A stretch of 64,000 nucleotides of DNA from Streptantibioticus parmotrematis. Its GTDB lineage: Bacteria > Actinomycetota > Actinomycetes > Streptomycetales > Streptomycetaceae. Positions 34,764-44,353 of the stretch are shown here, piece after piece. A model generated the notes under the pieces. That model was not told where the DNA came from, did no database searches, and saw only the letters and a program-made list of their open reading frames with translations. Numbering within the stretch: the first letter of the stretch is position 1; every line of letters begins with the position of its first letter. The position numbers were made by a program, and so were the translations under genes. The stretch covers positions 124,001 to 188,000 of the forward strand of contig NZ_JAINVZ010000004.1 in the NCBI RefSeq assembly GCF_019890615.1, read 5' to 3'.

Positions 34764-37700
34764 GTGGCCGGGTTCACCCTGACCGTGGCGATGCGCGCCC
34801 AGGTCACCAACCTGATCGCGGGCACGCGCGACGCCGCGGCACAGATGCGGACCTTCGCCGACCGCACCGAGCAGGCGAATCGCTCCCTGGCGCAGCTCGA
34901 CGCCAACAGTGCCCGCACAGCAGCCCAGTTCGCCGCGATCGACCGCAGCGCCCGCGCCGCGGTCACCGGGCTGAACCGGATCTCCGCCAGCGCGGGCCTG
35001 GTACGCGGCGGGCTGCGTGCCGCGGGCGAGGACGGGGAGCGGTCGGTCTCCCGTCTCCAGCGGACGCTCGCCGGGGCCGGCCGATACGGGTCCTCGATGA
35101 CCGGTCTGCTGGCCGGCGGCGCGTTGTTCCTCGGCGGCGAGGAGATGGTCAAGGAGGGCAACCGCTACCAGCAGGAGATGAATACCTTCCGCGCGGCGAC
35201 GGGGGCCACCGCCGAGCAGATGAAGACCGCCTCTTCTGTCTCCCAGCAGCTCGGCAACGACTTGAAGCTGCCCGGGGTGACCGCGGCCGACAGCGCGGAG
35301 GCTCTGGTCGACCTGAGCCGGGCGGGGTTCACCGCCGACCAGTCGCTGGCCGCCGTCCGCGCCTCGGTCCAGCTATCGGCCGCGACGAACGTGAACGCGG
35401 CGACGAGCGCGAAGATCCTCGGCGACACCATGGACCAGTTCGGCCTCGGCGCCGACCAGGCGTCGAAGGCCGCCGACACGCTCGCCGCCACCTCCACCAA
35501 GGCGTCGGGGAACATCACCGACATCTACTACGCGATGCGGTACGCCGGCCCCGTCGCGCACGGCCTCGGCGTTTCGCTGCAAGACACCGCCGCGGGGATC
35601 GCGATGCTCGGCAAGTCCGGCATCCTCGGATCCACGGCAGGAACGTCACTGCGCGGCATGTTCGCCGCGCTGGCGGCCCCGACCCCGCAGTCCGGGCAGG
35701 CGCTGAAGGAACTGGGCATCGACGCCTACGACGCGCAGGGCCGGTTCCTGGGGCTGCGCAACGTCATCGACGGCTTGTCGAAGGCCCAGCGCACCATGTC
35801 GGAAGGCGACTTCACGGCAGCGGTCACCAAGGCGTTCGGCCGCCCGGCGTTGAGCGGCGTGGTCGCGCTGGCCCATCAGGGGGTCCAGTCCTTCGACGCG
35901 CTGTCGATGGCGGTCGACCAGACCGGCACCGCCGCCACGCTGACCGCCGCGCGCGGCCAGGGCCTCAACGGCGCGATGACCCAGCTGCGCACCCAGGCCC
36001 AGCAGACCGGGCTCGCGCTCTACAACGGCATGGCACCCGGCCTGGAGTACGTCGCGCGGCTGCTGACGCGCGGGATGTCCGGCGCGACGCCGTATCTGAC
36101 GAGCGCGTTGCAGTACGGCCGGGAGCTGGCGCAGCTGTACGGGCCGGAGCTGAAGGCCAAGGCGGGCTCGGGGATGGGCGAGTTGATCAACGATGCCCGT
36201 CAGCTACTCGGCCCGCTCAAGGCGATCGGCGAGAACACCCTGGCCGCGGGATTGAACCTGCTGATCAACGCCGCCCGCGCGCTCGGCACCGTGGGGCACA
36301 ACCTGGAGGCGGCCCTGGCGCCGGTCGCCTCCTCGCTGGCGGGGGTCGGCAAGGAGTCGGGCGGTGCCGCGAGCGAGCTGGACATCGTGGTCCTGGCGGT
36401 CAACGGCGCTCTGCACGCGGTGGCCGGGCTGTCCGCCGTCCTGGTGCCGGTCGGCCACGTCGTCGGGGCGCTGGTGAGCGACTTCTCCGAGTTGCCCGCC
36501 CCCATCCAGTCGTCGGTTCTCGCGCTGCTGCTGTTCCGCCGCGCCCAGCCGGCACTCAGCGGCTTCGCCTCCACGGTCTCGGGCCCAGTGCTCGGCGCGG
36601 TGCGGGGCTTCAACGAGGAGATGCAGCTCCAGCGGTCGCTGGCGGAGTCCTCCGGCGTCTCGCTCACCCGCTACGGCGCGGCGTGGGCCGCGATCCAGGC
36701 CCGGGTCGGGTTCCTGGGCAACATGACCAGCGCGTTCCGCAGCGCGGACGGCGCGGGCCGCACGTTCGTGGGCACGCTCGGCGGGGTGACGCGCGCGGCC
36801 GGTTCGGGGCTGAAGTCGGCGATGAGCGGGCTGTCCGGTGCGATGGGCGGCCCGTGGGGTGTCGCTCTGGCCGGGGTGACGGTCGGGCTCGGCCTGCTCG
36901 CCGAGCACCAGCAGAAGGCGGCTGAGGCGGCGGCCGAACACCAGCAGCGGATCTCCACGCTCACCTCCGCGCTGAAGGAATCCGGAGGGGTGATCGACGC
37001 CAACGTCCGCGCGCAGGCCGCGCAGACCCTGATGGACACCAAGGTGCGCGACGGCAAGGACAAGCTCGTCGACGTCATGGAGAAGGCCGGTGTGCCGATG
37101 GCGCGGCTCACCGACGCCTACCTCGGCCAGGGCACGTCGCTGGACGCGCTGCAGAAGCAGCTGAACGCGACCGCGGAGGCGAACACCACGTTCATCGCCA
37201 CCCAGGGCGGGGCGGCGAAGGCGTACAACGACACCGGCCTGAAGGCCGCGGTGGCGGCCGACGCCCTCGGCTCCGTCAAGGGCGAGATGGCCCAGTCGAT
37301 GAAGAACGCCCGCGACCTGGCCGACGCCGAACGCGGTGCCGGGGACGGCACGTCCGCCTACGACAAGCTCAAGGCCGCGGTCGGCGGACTCGCGGACGAG
37401 ACGGCGGACGCCGACCAGCGCACGCGCTCCCTCAAGGACGCCCTCGACCTGCTGTCCGGCGGCCAGATCTCCCTCCAGGCCGCCCGCGCGAAGGTCAACT
37501 CCGCGGTGCTGGACCTGAAGGACAGCGACACCAACGTCGACCGCTCCCAGGGCTACGGCGCCCCTCAGCTGGTCAACTCCGACGACACCCTCAACACCAC
37601 GACGCGGAACGGGCAGCAGCTGTACACCCAGCTCACCGCGCTGTCCGACGCCGCGGCGGACGCCTCGGTGGCCACCTACTCCCTGGCGCAGCAGAATGGG

Positions 37701-39023
37701 GAGACGCTGCCGGCCGCGCTGGCCAAGGCTCGGGACCAGATGAGCCAGGCCCGGGACGCGGCGATCAAGGCCGCCCAAGGCTACGGCCTGACCCGCGAGC
37801 AGGCGGAGAAGGTTGCTGACAGCCTCGGCCTGCTGCCGGACAAGGTCTCGCTCCTGCTCCAGACCAAGGGCATGGACAGCACCCTGGCCGACCTGCTCGC
37901 GGTCCAGGCACAGATCGCCCGGGTGCCGAACGGCAAGACCATCAAGGTCGATAGCCTTTCGGACGGCGCGCAGCAGAAGCTGCGGCAGCTCGGCTTCACG
38001 GTCAAGACGGTGCCCGGCACCCGGCAGATCACCATCACCGCGCCAACTGACCGGGCGCGCAAGGGTCTCGACGCGCTGATCACCAAGATGGGGCAGACGC
38101 CCGGTTCCAAGCACGTTGCGGTCTCGGCACCCACAGCCGCCGCGATCGCGAGCCTCCAGGCCGTCCAGGCGCAGATCCGCGCGACGCCAGGAGCCAAGAG
38201 GGTCACCGTCTCGGCGCCGACTGCCGCCGCGATCAAGGACCTCCAGGCGCTGGGCTTCCAGGTCACCCGAGTACCCGGCTCCAAGAACGTCACCATCACC
38301 ATCCCCACCGGCGGGCCGTCGAAGGCGGTCAGCGCCATCCAGGGGCGTATCAACTCGCTCCAGGGCAAGACGATCTCGATCTTCACCACCTTCGCCCGCA
38401 AGCCCACCTCGTGGGACCAGGACGCCAACGGCATCCCGGACGCCATCCAGAACCCCAACTACAAAGGACTGCCGAAGGCGAACGGCGGCATCGTCACCTA
38501 CTACGCCAACGGCGGCACGACACCACACCGAGAGCAACACGTCGCACAGATCGCCCCGGCGGGATCGTGGCGGATCTTCGCCGAGCCGGAGACCGGGGGC
38601 GAGGCGTACATCCCGCTCGCCGCGTCAAAGCGCGTGCGTAGCAAGGCCGTTGTCGAAGACGTCGTCGGCCGCTTCGGCGGCAAGGTGCAGTGGTTCGCGG
38701 ACGGCGGCCGGACCGGCGCCGGAGCCCGCGGCGGGCGACAGGCCAGCTCGGTGATGGCCGGGGCCTTCCTGCGCTCGCAGAGCGTGGCGGCCATGGCCGA
38801 CGTGGTCCGCCGCTTCGACGTCGCCTCCGGCACCAACCCGGCCCGCACCCGCGTGGTCGACGCCCGTTCCGGCGGCCGGGTCCAAGTCGTCGTCGTACGG
38901 GAGCAGCAGCCGCTGATCGGCACCATGCCGGTCACCGTCTCCGACAGCTCCGCAACTCCTAACCAGATCGGTGCCGAGATGATGCGCAACCTTCGCAACG
39001 CCCAACGCGGCGGGAGGATTTGA
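34764..39023 (+). CDS. tape measure protein
   Basis: This 1419-residue protein sets tail length and is the largest gene of the tail module. It has an alpha-helical N-terminal region, the common TP901-type segment about residues 115-330 (QLSAATNVNAATSAKILGDT), hydrophobic segments near residues 550-600 and 680-730, and a C-terminal part with short repeated units. AAGGAGG lies 9-15 nt before the GTG start. Its stop overlaps the next gene by one base (TGATG). At about 1.5 angstrom per residue it predicts a tail near 210 nm, a rule-of-thumb estimate. Confidence 0.93.
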   Translation: MAGFTLTVAMRAQVTNLIAGTRDAAAQMRTFADRTEQANRSLAQLDANSARTAAQFAAIDRSARAAVTGLNRISASAGLVRGGLRAAGEDGERSVSRLQRTLAGAGRYGSSMTGLLAGGALFLGGEEMVKEGNRYQQEMNTFRAATGATAEQMKTASSVSQQLGNDLKLPGVTAADSAEALVDLSRAGFTADQSLAAVRASVQLSAATNVNAATSAKILGDTMDQFGLGADQASKAADTLAATSTKASGNITDIYYAMRYAGPVAHGLGVSLQDTAAGIAMLGKSGILGSTAGTSLRGMFAALAAPTPQSGQALKELGIDAYDAQGRFLGLRNVIDGLSKAQRTMSEGDFTAAVTKAFGRPALSGVVALAHQGVQSFDALSMAVDQTGTAATLTAARGQGLNGAMTQLRTQAQQTGLALYNGMAPGLEYVARLLTRGMSGATPYLTSALQYGRELAQLYGPELKAKAGSGMGELINDARQLLGPLKAIGENTLAAGLNLLINAARALGTVGHNLEAALAPVASSLAGVGKESGGAASELDIVVLAVNGALHAVAGLSAVLVPVGHVVGALVSDFSELPAPIQSSVLALLLFRRAQPALSGFASTVSGPVLGAVRGFNEEMQLQRSLAESSGVSLTRYGAAWAAIQARVGFLGNMTSAFRSADGAGRTFVGTLGGVTRAAGSGLKSAMSGLSGAMGGPWGVALAGVTVGLGLLAEHQQKAAEAAAEHQQRISTLTSALKESGGVIDANVRAQAAQTLMDTKVRDGKDKLVDVMEKAGVPMARLTDAYLGQGTSLDALQKQLNATAEANTTFIATQGGAAKAYNDTGLKAAVAADALGSVKGEMAQSMKNARDLADAERGAGDGTSAYDKLKAAVGGLADETADADQRTRSLKDALDLLSGGQISLQAARAKVNSAVLDLKDSDTNVDRSQGYGAPQLVNSDDTLNTTTRNGQQLYTQLTALSDAAADASVATYSLAQQNGETLPAALAKARDQMSQARDAAIKAAQGYGLTREQAEKVADSLGLLPDKVSLLLQTKGMDSTLADLLAVQAQIARVPNGKTIKVDSLSDGAQQKLRQLGFTVKTVPGTRQITITAPTDRARKGLDALITKMGQTPGSKHVAVSAPTAAAIASLQAVQAQIRATPGAKRVTVSAPTAAAIKDLQALGFQVTRVPGSKNVTITIPTGGPSKAVSAIQGRINSLQGKTISIFTTFARKPTSWDQDANGIPDAIQNPNYKGLPKANGGIVTYYANGGTTPHREQHVAQIAPAGSWRIFAEPETGGEAYIPLAASKRVRSKAVVEDVVGRFGGKVQWFADGGRTGAGARGGRQASSVMAGAFLRSQSVAAMADVVRRFDVASGTNPARTRVVDARSGGRVQVVVVREQQPLIGTMPVTVSDSSATPNQIGAEMMRNLRNAQRGGRI
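37905..38330 (+). repeat. repeated units in the tape measure gene
   Basis: The encoded protein repeats a unit of roughly 30-50 residues with the pattern SAPTAAAIxxLQAxxxQ followed by xxxPGxKxVTVSAPT. Examples are GSKHVAVSAPTAAAIASLQ, AKRVTVSAPTAAAIKDLQ and a diverged TRQITITAPTDRARKGLD. Such repeats are common sites of length change in tape measure genes. Confidence 0.7.
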
Positions 39024-39934
39024 TGACCACACCCACCCCCATCGAGCTGGCTCCCTGGCAGTTCGAGATCGGCGGCGTCGTCCTCGGCAAGGACACCTCC
39101 GCCCCCGTCGGCGACATCGAAGGGCTCGGCTCGCCCAGCATTCGCGCCCAGGACGAGGACAACCCAGTCGGCGACGGCACCTACCCGGGCCAGGACCTCT
39201 TCGGCCCGCGCACCGTACGCATCGAAGCCGGCATCAAGACCCCCGGCGATCCGACCGCGGCGGCCGACCTGCTTGCGCGCCTGGAGCGCGCCGTCGACAA
39301 CCCGTCCATCCGCACCGAGCCCAACGGCATGGCCGTCCTGCGCGGACGCTGGCCCGGCCACGACACCCGCCGCCTGTACGGGCGGCTGCGTCGGATGGAG
39401 GCCACCAGCACCGCCAACGCGGTCAACGGGTGGATCCCGCTGGACATCGAGTTCGACGCCCTCGACCCGTACTGGCACGCCGACATCGCGTCGCACCTGT
39501 CCCTCGCCCTCGACCAGGCCGCCCGGCCCCGCAACCACGCGGAGAGCGCCCCGGCGCGTGGTCGCGGGGCGTTCGCCGACGCCGGCGGGAGGCCCGGCTG
39601 GATCACCAACGCCGGTGACGCTCACGCCTGGCCCCGCGTGCGCATCACCGGACCCGTAGCCCGGCCCCGGCTGTGGAACACGGTCACGGGCCGAGCTCTC
39701 GAACTGGACGTCCAGCTGCGGGCTGGGGAGTGGGTCGAGATCGAGACCCGGCCCGGAACCCGGTGGGTCCTGCGCAACGGGACGACGAACGAGGCCAACA
39801 GCCTCACGCCCGATTCCCGTCTCGACCACTTCAGCGTTCCGCCCGGCAGGTCCGAGATCGCGTGGACCGCGGAAGACGCCACCGGCACCTGCCGACTCGA
39901 TCTGTCCTGGCGGTCGGCGTACACCGCCTTGTGA
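39023..39934 (+). CDS. distal tail protein (Dit-like)
   Basis: This 303-residue protein follows the tape measure, where the distal tail protein is expected. It begins with a beta-rich part (WQFEIGGVVLGKDTSAPVGDIEG), contains RTVRIEAGIKTPGD and PLDIEFDALDPYWHAD typical of phage tail (gp19.1-like) domains, and ends with a carbohydrate-binding-like or galectin-like beta region. GGGAGGA lies 7-13 nt before the ATG. It would form the ring at the tail tip joining tube and receptor-binding parts. Confidence 0.75.
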   Translation: MTTPTPIELAPWQFEIGGVVLGKDTSAPVGDIEGLGSPSIRAQDEDNPVGDGTYPGQDLFGPRTVRIEAGIKTPGDPTAAADLLARLERAVDNPSIRTEPNGMAVLRGRWPGHDTRRLYGRLRRMEATSTANAVNGWIPLDIEFDALDPYWHADIASHLSLALDQAARPRNHAESAPARGRGAFADAGGRPGWITNAGDAHAWPRVRITGPVARPRLWNTVTGRALELDVQLRAGEWVEIETRPGTRWVLRNGTTNEANSLTPDSRLDHFSVPPGRSEIAWTAEDATGTCRLDLSWRSAYTAL

Positions 39935-39948
39935 ACTGGAGCACCAGC

Positions 39949-40881
39949 ATGACCCTCGTCCAACCCCCGCTGATGGTGACCGGCGCGGCGCCCGCAGCCC
40001 GCGCCGTGCGGCTGATGATCAGCGACCTGGCCCGCGGCGGCCAGGGCATCGCCGCACCAGGCGACCTCAAGGTCAGCCCGCTGGACACCCCCGGGCCGGG
40101 GGTCCGCGTCGGCGACGGATCGGCCGTCATCCACGGCGCCCGGCCCTGGCAGGGCGCCTACACGCAGAGCAACGTCGGCGACGCCCGGGTCGACGTTCCC
40201 GGGACCGGCCCCACGGCCCGCACCGACCTGCTGATCCTCCGGGTCGAGGACCCCGACTACGAGGGCTCGCGCGACCCGCGGCGCGACGACGTCGGCTACT
40301 TCCACCTCCTCCAGGGCGTCGCCGCCGACACCGTCAGCGTGCCGCCCGGAGTGACCGGGATACCCCTGGCCCGCATCACCCAGCCCCGCAACACCGCGGC
40401 GATCACCAGCGGCATGATCACCGACCTGAGGCAGCTGGCGAATCCGCGCACCCAGCGCACCGTCCGGACCATCCGCCCGGCCGCCGCCGAGCTGCCGCCC
40501 GGCGATCACGGCCGCTGGACCACCTGGCCCAAGGACGCCTCATGGGACATCGGCATACCGGCCTGGGCGACGAAGGCCGCCGTCCTGATCACCATGGGGG
40601 GCCTGCGCCTCGACGGCGGCGGCGTCTACGCCGAGCTACGCACCACCCTGGGCGAACTCCACGGCGGGCCGGCCGTCATCGATGACGACCAGGGCAAGAC
40701 CGCCCGCCGCACCGTCACCGTGCTCGCCGACGCCTTCGACGTGCCCGCCCACTACCGCGGCACCCGGCAGCACCTCGGCGTGCAGACCAACCAGAACACC
40801 GCCTACGGTCCCGGGCACCTGGCGACGGCTACCGGCACGACGATCACCTTCGATGTCCAGTTCTCCGAAAGCCCGGTGTGA
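39949..40881 (+). CDS. minor tail protein
   Basis: This 310-residue protein lies in the tail-tip gene cluster. Its first 150 residues (GQGIAAPGDLKVSPLDTPGPGVRVGDGSAVI) resemble the N-terminal attachment domains of actinophage minor tail proteins. The C-terminal 150 residues are beta-rich and may form an adhesin-like domain. A GGAG precedes the ATG at 39949; a GTG at 39931 overlapping the previous stop is an alternative. Host recognition is possible but not shown. Confidence 0.7.
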   Translation: MTLVQPPLMVTGAAPAARAVRLMISDLARGGQGIAAPGDLKVSPLDTPGPGVRVGDGSAVIHGARPWQGAYTQSNVGDARVDVPGTGPTARTDLLILRVEDPDYEGSRDPRRDDVGYFHLLQGVAADTVSVPPGVTGIPLARITQPRNTAAITSGMITDLRQLANPRTQRTVRTIRPAAAELPPGDHGRWTTWPKDASWDIGIPAWATKAAVLITMGGLRLDGGGVYAELRTTLGELHGGPAVIDDDQGKTARRTVTVLADAFDVPAHYRGTRQHLGVQTNQNTAYGPGHLATATGTTITFDVQFSESPV

Positions 40882-40884
40882 GCG

Positions 40885-41997
40885 ATGCCCGACTACCGCT
40901 ACATCGCCGCGCACGCCCTGACGGGCGAGATCCTGCACTGGGACATGCCCCTGTCCGACGTCGAGTTCGGCCCTGAACTGTGCGGCCCCGGCTCGCTCAA
41001 CGCCACCTTGAATCCGACGTTCGGCTGGCCCCTGGACACCATGCTCGACGCCGGCGACACCCTCGTGTTCGCCGAGCGGAACTCCGAACTGCTGTGGGGC
41101 GGCATCCTGTGGCGCGGTGAGCCGCAGGGCGCGAAACTGCCCATCGAGGCGTCGGGATTCACCAGCTACCTACACCGCCGCTTCGACCTGCACGGCAACC
41201 TCGCAGGCCGCGGCCCCTACATCGGTGCCGACCCCTGCCAGGTCATCCGGGACGTGTGGGCCTACGCCCAAGACCAGCCGGACGGCGACCTGAACGTCAC
41301 CGTGGACGACACCCGCTCCAAGGCCAAGGTCGGCACCGCGAAAGCCCCGTACGCCATCAACCGGTGGGAGGCCCGCAACCTCGGCGAGATCGTCGACGAC
41401 ATGGCCCACCAGGACAACGCCCTGGAGTGGAGCGAAGCCGTCGCCTGGCGCCACAGCCGCGCTGAGCGCCGGATTCTCCTCGGCGCCCCGAAACTCGGCC
41501 GACGCCGCGAGGACCTGACATTCACCACCGGTGCCAACGTCCGGGGCGAGCCCGAGGTGGTGCAGAACGCGGACGAGTACGCCCAGTGGGTCGTCGGCCT
41601 CGGCGCGGGCGACGGCCGCAACCGCAAGATCGCCATCGACGGCCAGCGCAACGGCCGCCTGCGCCTGGAAAGCCGGCTGGAGACCAGCGAGAAGGACGAG
41701 AACACACTGCGCCAGCGCACCCGGCGCGAGCGGCAGGCCCGACAGGTCATGGCCACCCTCACCGAGCTGGAGATCGCCGACCACCCGGCGGCCCCGTTCG
41801 GCTCGCTGCGCGTCGGCGACGAAGTGCGCATCCAACTGCACGAGCCGCACACCGAGTTCGACGGATGGCTGCGGATCACCGGCTGGACCCTGAAACCCGG
41901 GCAGGACCAGACCGCAGAGCGCATGACGCTGAAGCTGGAACGCCCGAACAAGCCCGCCGACAGCGCCGACGACCCGGAACCGGAGGAAGACGAGTAG
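40885..41997 (+). CDS. minor tail protein, Gp37-like
   Basis: This 370-residue protein starts 3 bp after the previous gene. It begins MPDYRYIAAHALTGEILHWD and contains WGGILWRGEPQG and LHRRFDLHGN, a pattern I associate with actinophage tail-tip proteins of the Gp37 type. The C-terminal 30 residues are acidic and probably disordered. It likely forms part of the baseplate hub. Function is inferred from family feel and position. Confidence 0.68.
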   Translation: MPDYRYIAAHALTGEILHWDMPLSDVEFGPELCGPGSLNATLNPTFGWPLDTMLDAGDTLVFAERNSELLWGGILWRGEPQGAKLPIEASGFTSYLHRRFDLHGNLAGRGPYIGADPCQVIRDVWAYAQDQPDGDLNVTVDDTRSKAKVGTAKAPYAINRWEARNLGEIVDDMAHQDNALEWSEAVAWRHSRAERRILLGAPKLGRRREDLTFTTGANVRGEPEVVQNADEYAQWVVGLGAGDGRNRKIAIDGQRNGRLRLESRLETSEKDENTLRQRTRRERQARQVMATLTELEIADHPAAPFGSLRVGDEVRIQLHEPHTEFDGWLRITGWTLKPGQDQTAERMTLKLERPNKPADSADDPEPEEDE

Positions 41998-42435
41998 ATG
42001 CCGGACACCATCACCACCGTCACAAACCGCCTCGCTCGCCTCGAACGCAGAGTCAGCAACCTGGAACGCGCCCAGCGCGCCCCCAGGCCACCGTGGCGCG
42101 ACGTACCACTGACCGGCAGCACGTCCATCCCCGATCCCAAACGAGCTCCCCAGGTGCGGGAGAACCCGTGGGCCATGCTGGAGTTCAGCGGACGGATCGG
42201 ACTTCCCGAAGGCCGCGCCGCCGACGGCACGGTGATCGCCCTGCTGCCGGAGGACTACTGGCCCGCCGTGCCCCGGACCGTACCGGTCGCCTCTGACGCG
42301 CGCCGTGAGCTGTACTTGGAGATCGACACGACCGGGCGCGTCACGCTGGCTGTGCAGAACGGCGGCTCGGTGAAGGCGAGCTGGATCAGCCTGGACAGCG
42401 CCTCGTGCCGGACCGAAGACGAGGATGACGAGTGA
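41998..42435 (+). CDS. small tail-tip protein with N-terminal coiled coil
   Basis: This 145-residue protein begins directly after the previous stop. Its first 30 residues form a heptad-like helix (VTNRLARLERRVSNLERAQR), then a Pro-rich linker and a beta-rich domain. This is the design of small trimeric tail proteins. It is the last phage structural gene before block C and converges with a minus-strand regulator 6 bp away. Confidence 0.6.
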   Translation: MPDTITTVTNRLARLERRVSNLERAQRAPRPPWRDVPLTGSTSIPDPKRAPQVRENPWAMLEFSGRIGLPEGRAADGTVIALLPEDYWPAVPRTVPVASDARRELYLEIDTTGRVTLAVQNGGSVKASWISLDSASCRTEDEDDE

Positions 42436-42441
42436 AGAGGA

Positions 42442-43239
42442 TCAGCTAAGGAAGCGCGCGGCGGCCACCGGGCGGCCGTAGCCGTCCCACGAGTACTCAG
42501 CCACCGCAGCGTACTCGTTGAACAGCGCCTCATACGCCGCGATACCCGTGGTGCTCCTGACGACCTCCGGGCCGGGGGTCAGTACCAGATGGACTTGCTC
42601 GTCATCGATGATGGTGAACGGCTCGGTCCGCCACCGTGTGGTCCGGTCCGTCTCCCTGGGGATCACCCCCAGCCGGATACGGTGCGACGCGGCGAGCGAC
42701 AGCAGGTGCTCCACCTGACCGGCGAGCACCGCGGCGTCACCGATCCTCCGGGTGATCGAGTCCTCCTCCACAATCACATGGATGTCAGCGTGGTCGGGGA
42801 GAGCCTGTGGGACTACCGATGCGTCGGCGGATGAGAGCGAGGGTAGAACGGCCCTGTGGTAGGCGGCGGTTCGCAGGCATTCCGGCACGATCGATGGAGC
42901 GTACAGCCGCAGTGAACGTGCCTTCTGCCAACGAGCGTTACCCGCCCCGGGGCGGGCCCAGCGGTGCCTGGCCTGGTCACGCTCGATCGCCCGAGCCTTT
43001 CCCAGCAGCTCGTCGGCGCGGTCTTCGGCCCCGCATAGCAAGATCCAGGCCCGTATGTCGGCGGGCTGTGGCAAGCTACGCCCGTTCTCGAGGCGGCTGA
43101 CCTTGGACTCGTGCCAGCTGGCCGCGGAGGCCAGCGACCGGCCCGTCATTCCAGAGTTCTTCTGCACTTCCCGCAGGTCCTGACCGAGCATCCGCAGAGC
43201 CTCCGCAGCCTGAAGGGCGAGGTTGAAGGAGCCGGACAT
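42442..43239 (-). CDS. XRE-family regulator with DUF5753 domain
   Basis: This 265-residue protein has an N-terminal helix-turn-helix (MTGRSLASAASWHESKVSRLENG, about residues 30-52) and the DUF5753 region common in Streptomyces regulators, with IVPECLRTAAYHRAVL and EDSITRRIGDAAVLAGQVEHLL. Members such as WhiJ-like proteins take part in development and often pair with DUF397 proteins. The ATG at 43239 has GGAGG upstream. It is convergent with the tail operon. Confidence 0.88.
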   Translation of the reverse strand: MSGSFNLALQAAEALRMLGQDLREVQKNSGMTGRSLASAASWHESKVSRLENGRSLPQPADIRAWILLCGAEDRADELLGKARAIERDQARHRWARPGAGNARWQKARSLRLYAPSIVPECLRTAAYHRAVLPSLSSADASVVPQALPDHADIHVIVEEDSITRRIGDAAVLAGQVEHLLSLAASHRIRLGVIPRETDRTTRWRTEPFTIIDDEQVHLVLTPGPEVVRSTTGIAAYEALFNEYAAVAEYSWDGYGRPVAAARFLS

Positions 43240-43950
43240 TGGGGCGTACCTCCGTAACGGGTCGGGGTTGGTCCTCCGTACGGTTGCCGCTTCGGCCTCT
43301 CGTGGGAATGACCTTGCGCGAACTTGCGTCGGGGCCCCCGGAAGTGCACGGTTCTCCTGTCTTGATGAGCACAACGGACTTACCAAGCGGTGTGCTTGGG
43401 TGACACAGCGGTGCTACGAACGTGCCATGATGTGCGGTTCCGGTCGGGTCACACGCGCCAGTCGTCAGATCACCCCCTCCCCACGCCAGGCGCAACGAGC
43501 CGACAGCCACAAGATCCCGGACCCTGCGTAGCAGGGGTTCCCCGGGGGTACAAGGTGTCTAGCTGTTGCCGAATGGCAGCTCTTACCAGCCGCACGGCTC
43601 AATCATCAAGCCCACCAGCCGGATTCCGCCCTAACGAGTGACACTCTTAGTGGTGACGCGTAGTCACTTTCAGGATGACGCGCAGATTTTCAGACCACAG
43701 GTGATCGAGTTCTTTCGCCTGTGCACGATTACTTTGGCTCGCTGGTAGAGGTGCGACATTGAGCCGGTCAAAACGGACCCGATTTGCGGAGCGGCTTGTT
43801 CCGCTTTCACGCCAGAGGCTCGTTCTGTCGGATCTCATCGCGGCTAGTGTCCAGGGGAAGGCGCGGAAAAGAGGCCCCGATTTTGGTTGGCGTCAGCATC
43901 GAGGCCTCTTGTACCCGCGCCGGACCAGCACTCGACCTGAGGAGAAGCGA
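43240..43950. other. intergenic region without a supported gene
   Basis: About 700 bp between the regulator at 42442 and the small gene at 43951. The left end holds the regulator promoter. No intact gene, DUF397 partner or tRNA could be recognised. The stretch about 43630-43860 is lower in GC than its surroundings. An open frame runs into the next gene from 43759 but its first 64 residues have no good start signal. Confidence 0.5.
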
Positions 43951-44217
43951 ATGATCCAGCACGTCCGCCGAAAGCTCGCGAGCGCCCTTCCGGCGGTGCC
44001 CGAGGTTACCATTCCGATTTCATACGCCCTGCAAACCGCTGTGAAGAGTGTTCTTCTGCTGCGGATTCGCCTCAGTGGGGTGCTCTCCGCCGGGGTGACC
44101 GCCGTGTCCCTGGTCAGGTCCGAGTCACTCGCCACACACATCCTGCTCGCCGTCTCGATCGCTCTCTGCTCTGACAGCAGTGGCCTGGTGTTCTGCAAGA
44201 TCAGCCGTTACCGCTGA
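43951..44217 (+). CDS. small hydrophobic protein, unknown
   Basis: This 88-residue protein starts at an ATG preceded by GAGGAG and ends just before a strong hairpin, which supports it as a real unit. It begins with a basic helix (MIQHVRRKLAS) and is hydrophobic from about residue 24 on (SVLLLRIRLSGVLSAGV, THILLAVSIALC). It could be membrane-associated. No family is recognised. Confidence 0.45.
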   Translation: MIQHVRRKLASALPAVPEVTIPISYALQTAVKSVLLLRIRLSGVLSAGVTAVSLVRSESLATHILLAVSIALCSDSSGLVFCKISRYR

Positions 44218-44228
44218 CCCGAGACTCG

Positions 44229-44264
44229 TGCCGGCCACCGCACCCGTTGGCGCGGTGGCCGGCA
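44229..44264 (+). terminator. perfect 13-bp hairpin terminator
   Basis: TGCCGGCCACCGC (44229-44241) pairs exactly with GCGGTGGCCGGCA (44252-44264) across a 10-nt loop. It begins 12 bp after the stop of the small hydrophobic gene. Confidence 0.7.
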
Positions 44265-44353
44265 GGCAACTCCCTTGTGCAACAGCACGGTTGCTCTCTG
44301 CCCGCCCCGAACACGCTGCCCGGGAGTCGCTTTGACGCCGACCGGGGAGCGAG

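Noticed and set aside
36204-38540. A 778-codon minus-strand frame within the tape measure gene.
   Set aside because: It is antisense to a clear tape measure gene and has low-complexity composition.
43759-43950. N-terminal extension of the small hydrophobic protein from a TTG at 43759.
   Set aside because: The ATG at 43951 has a proper GAGGAG, and the extension is Arg-rich with no start signal.
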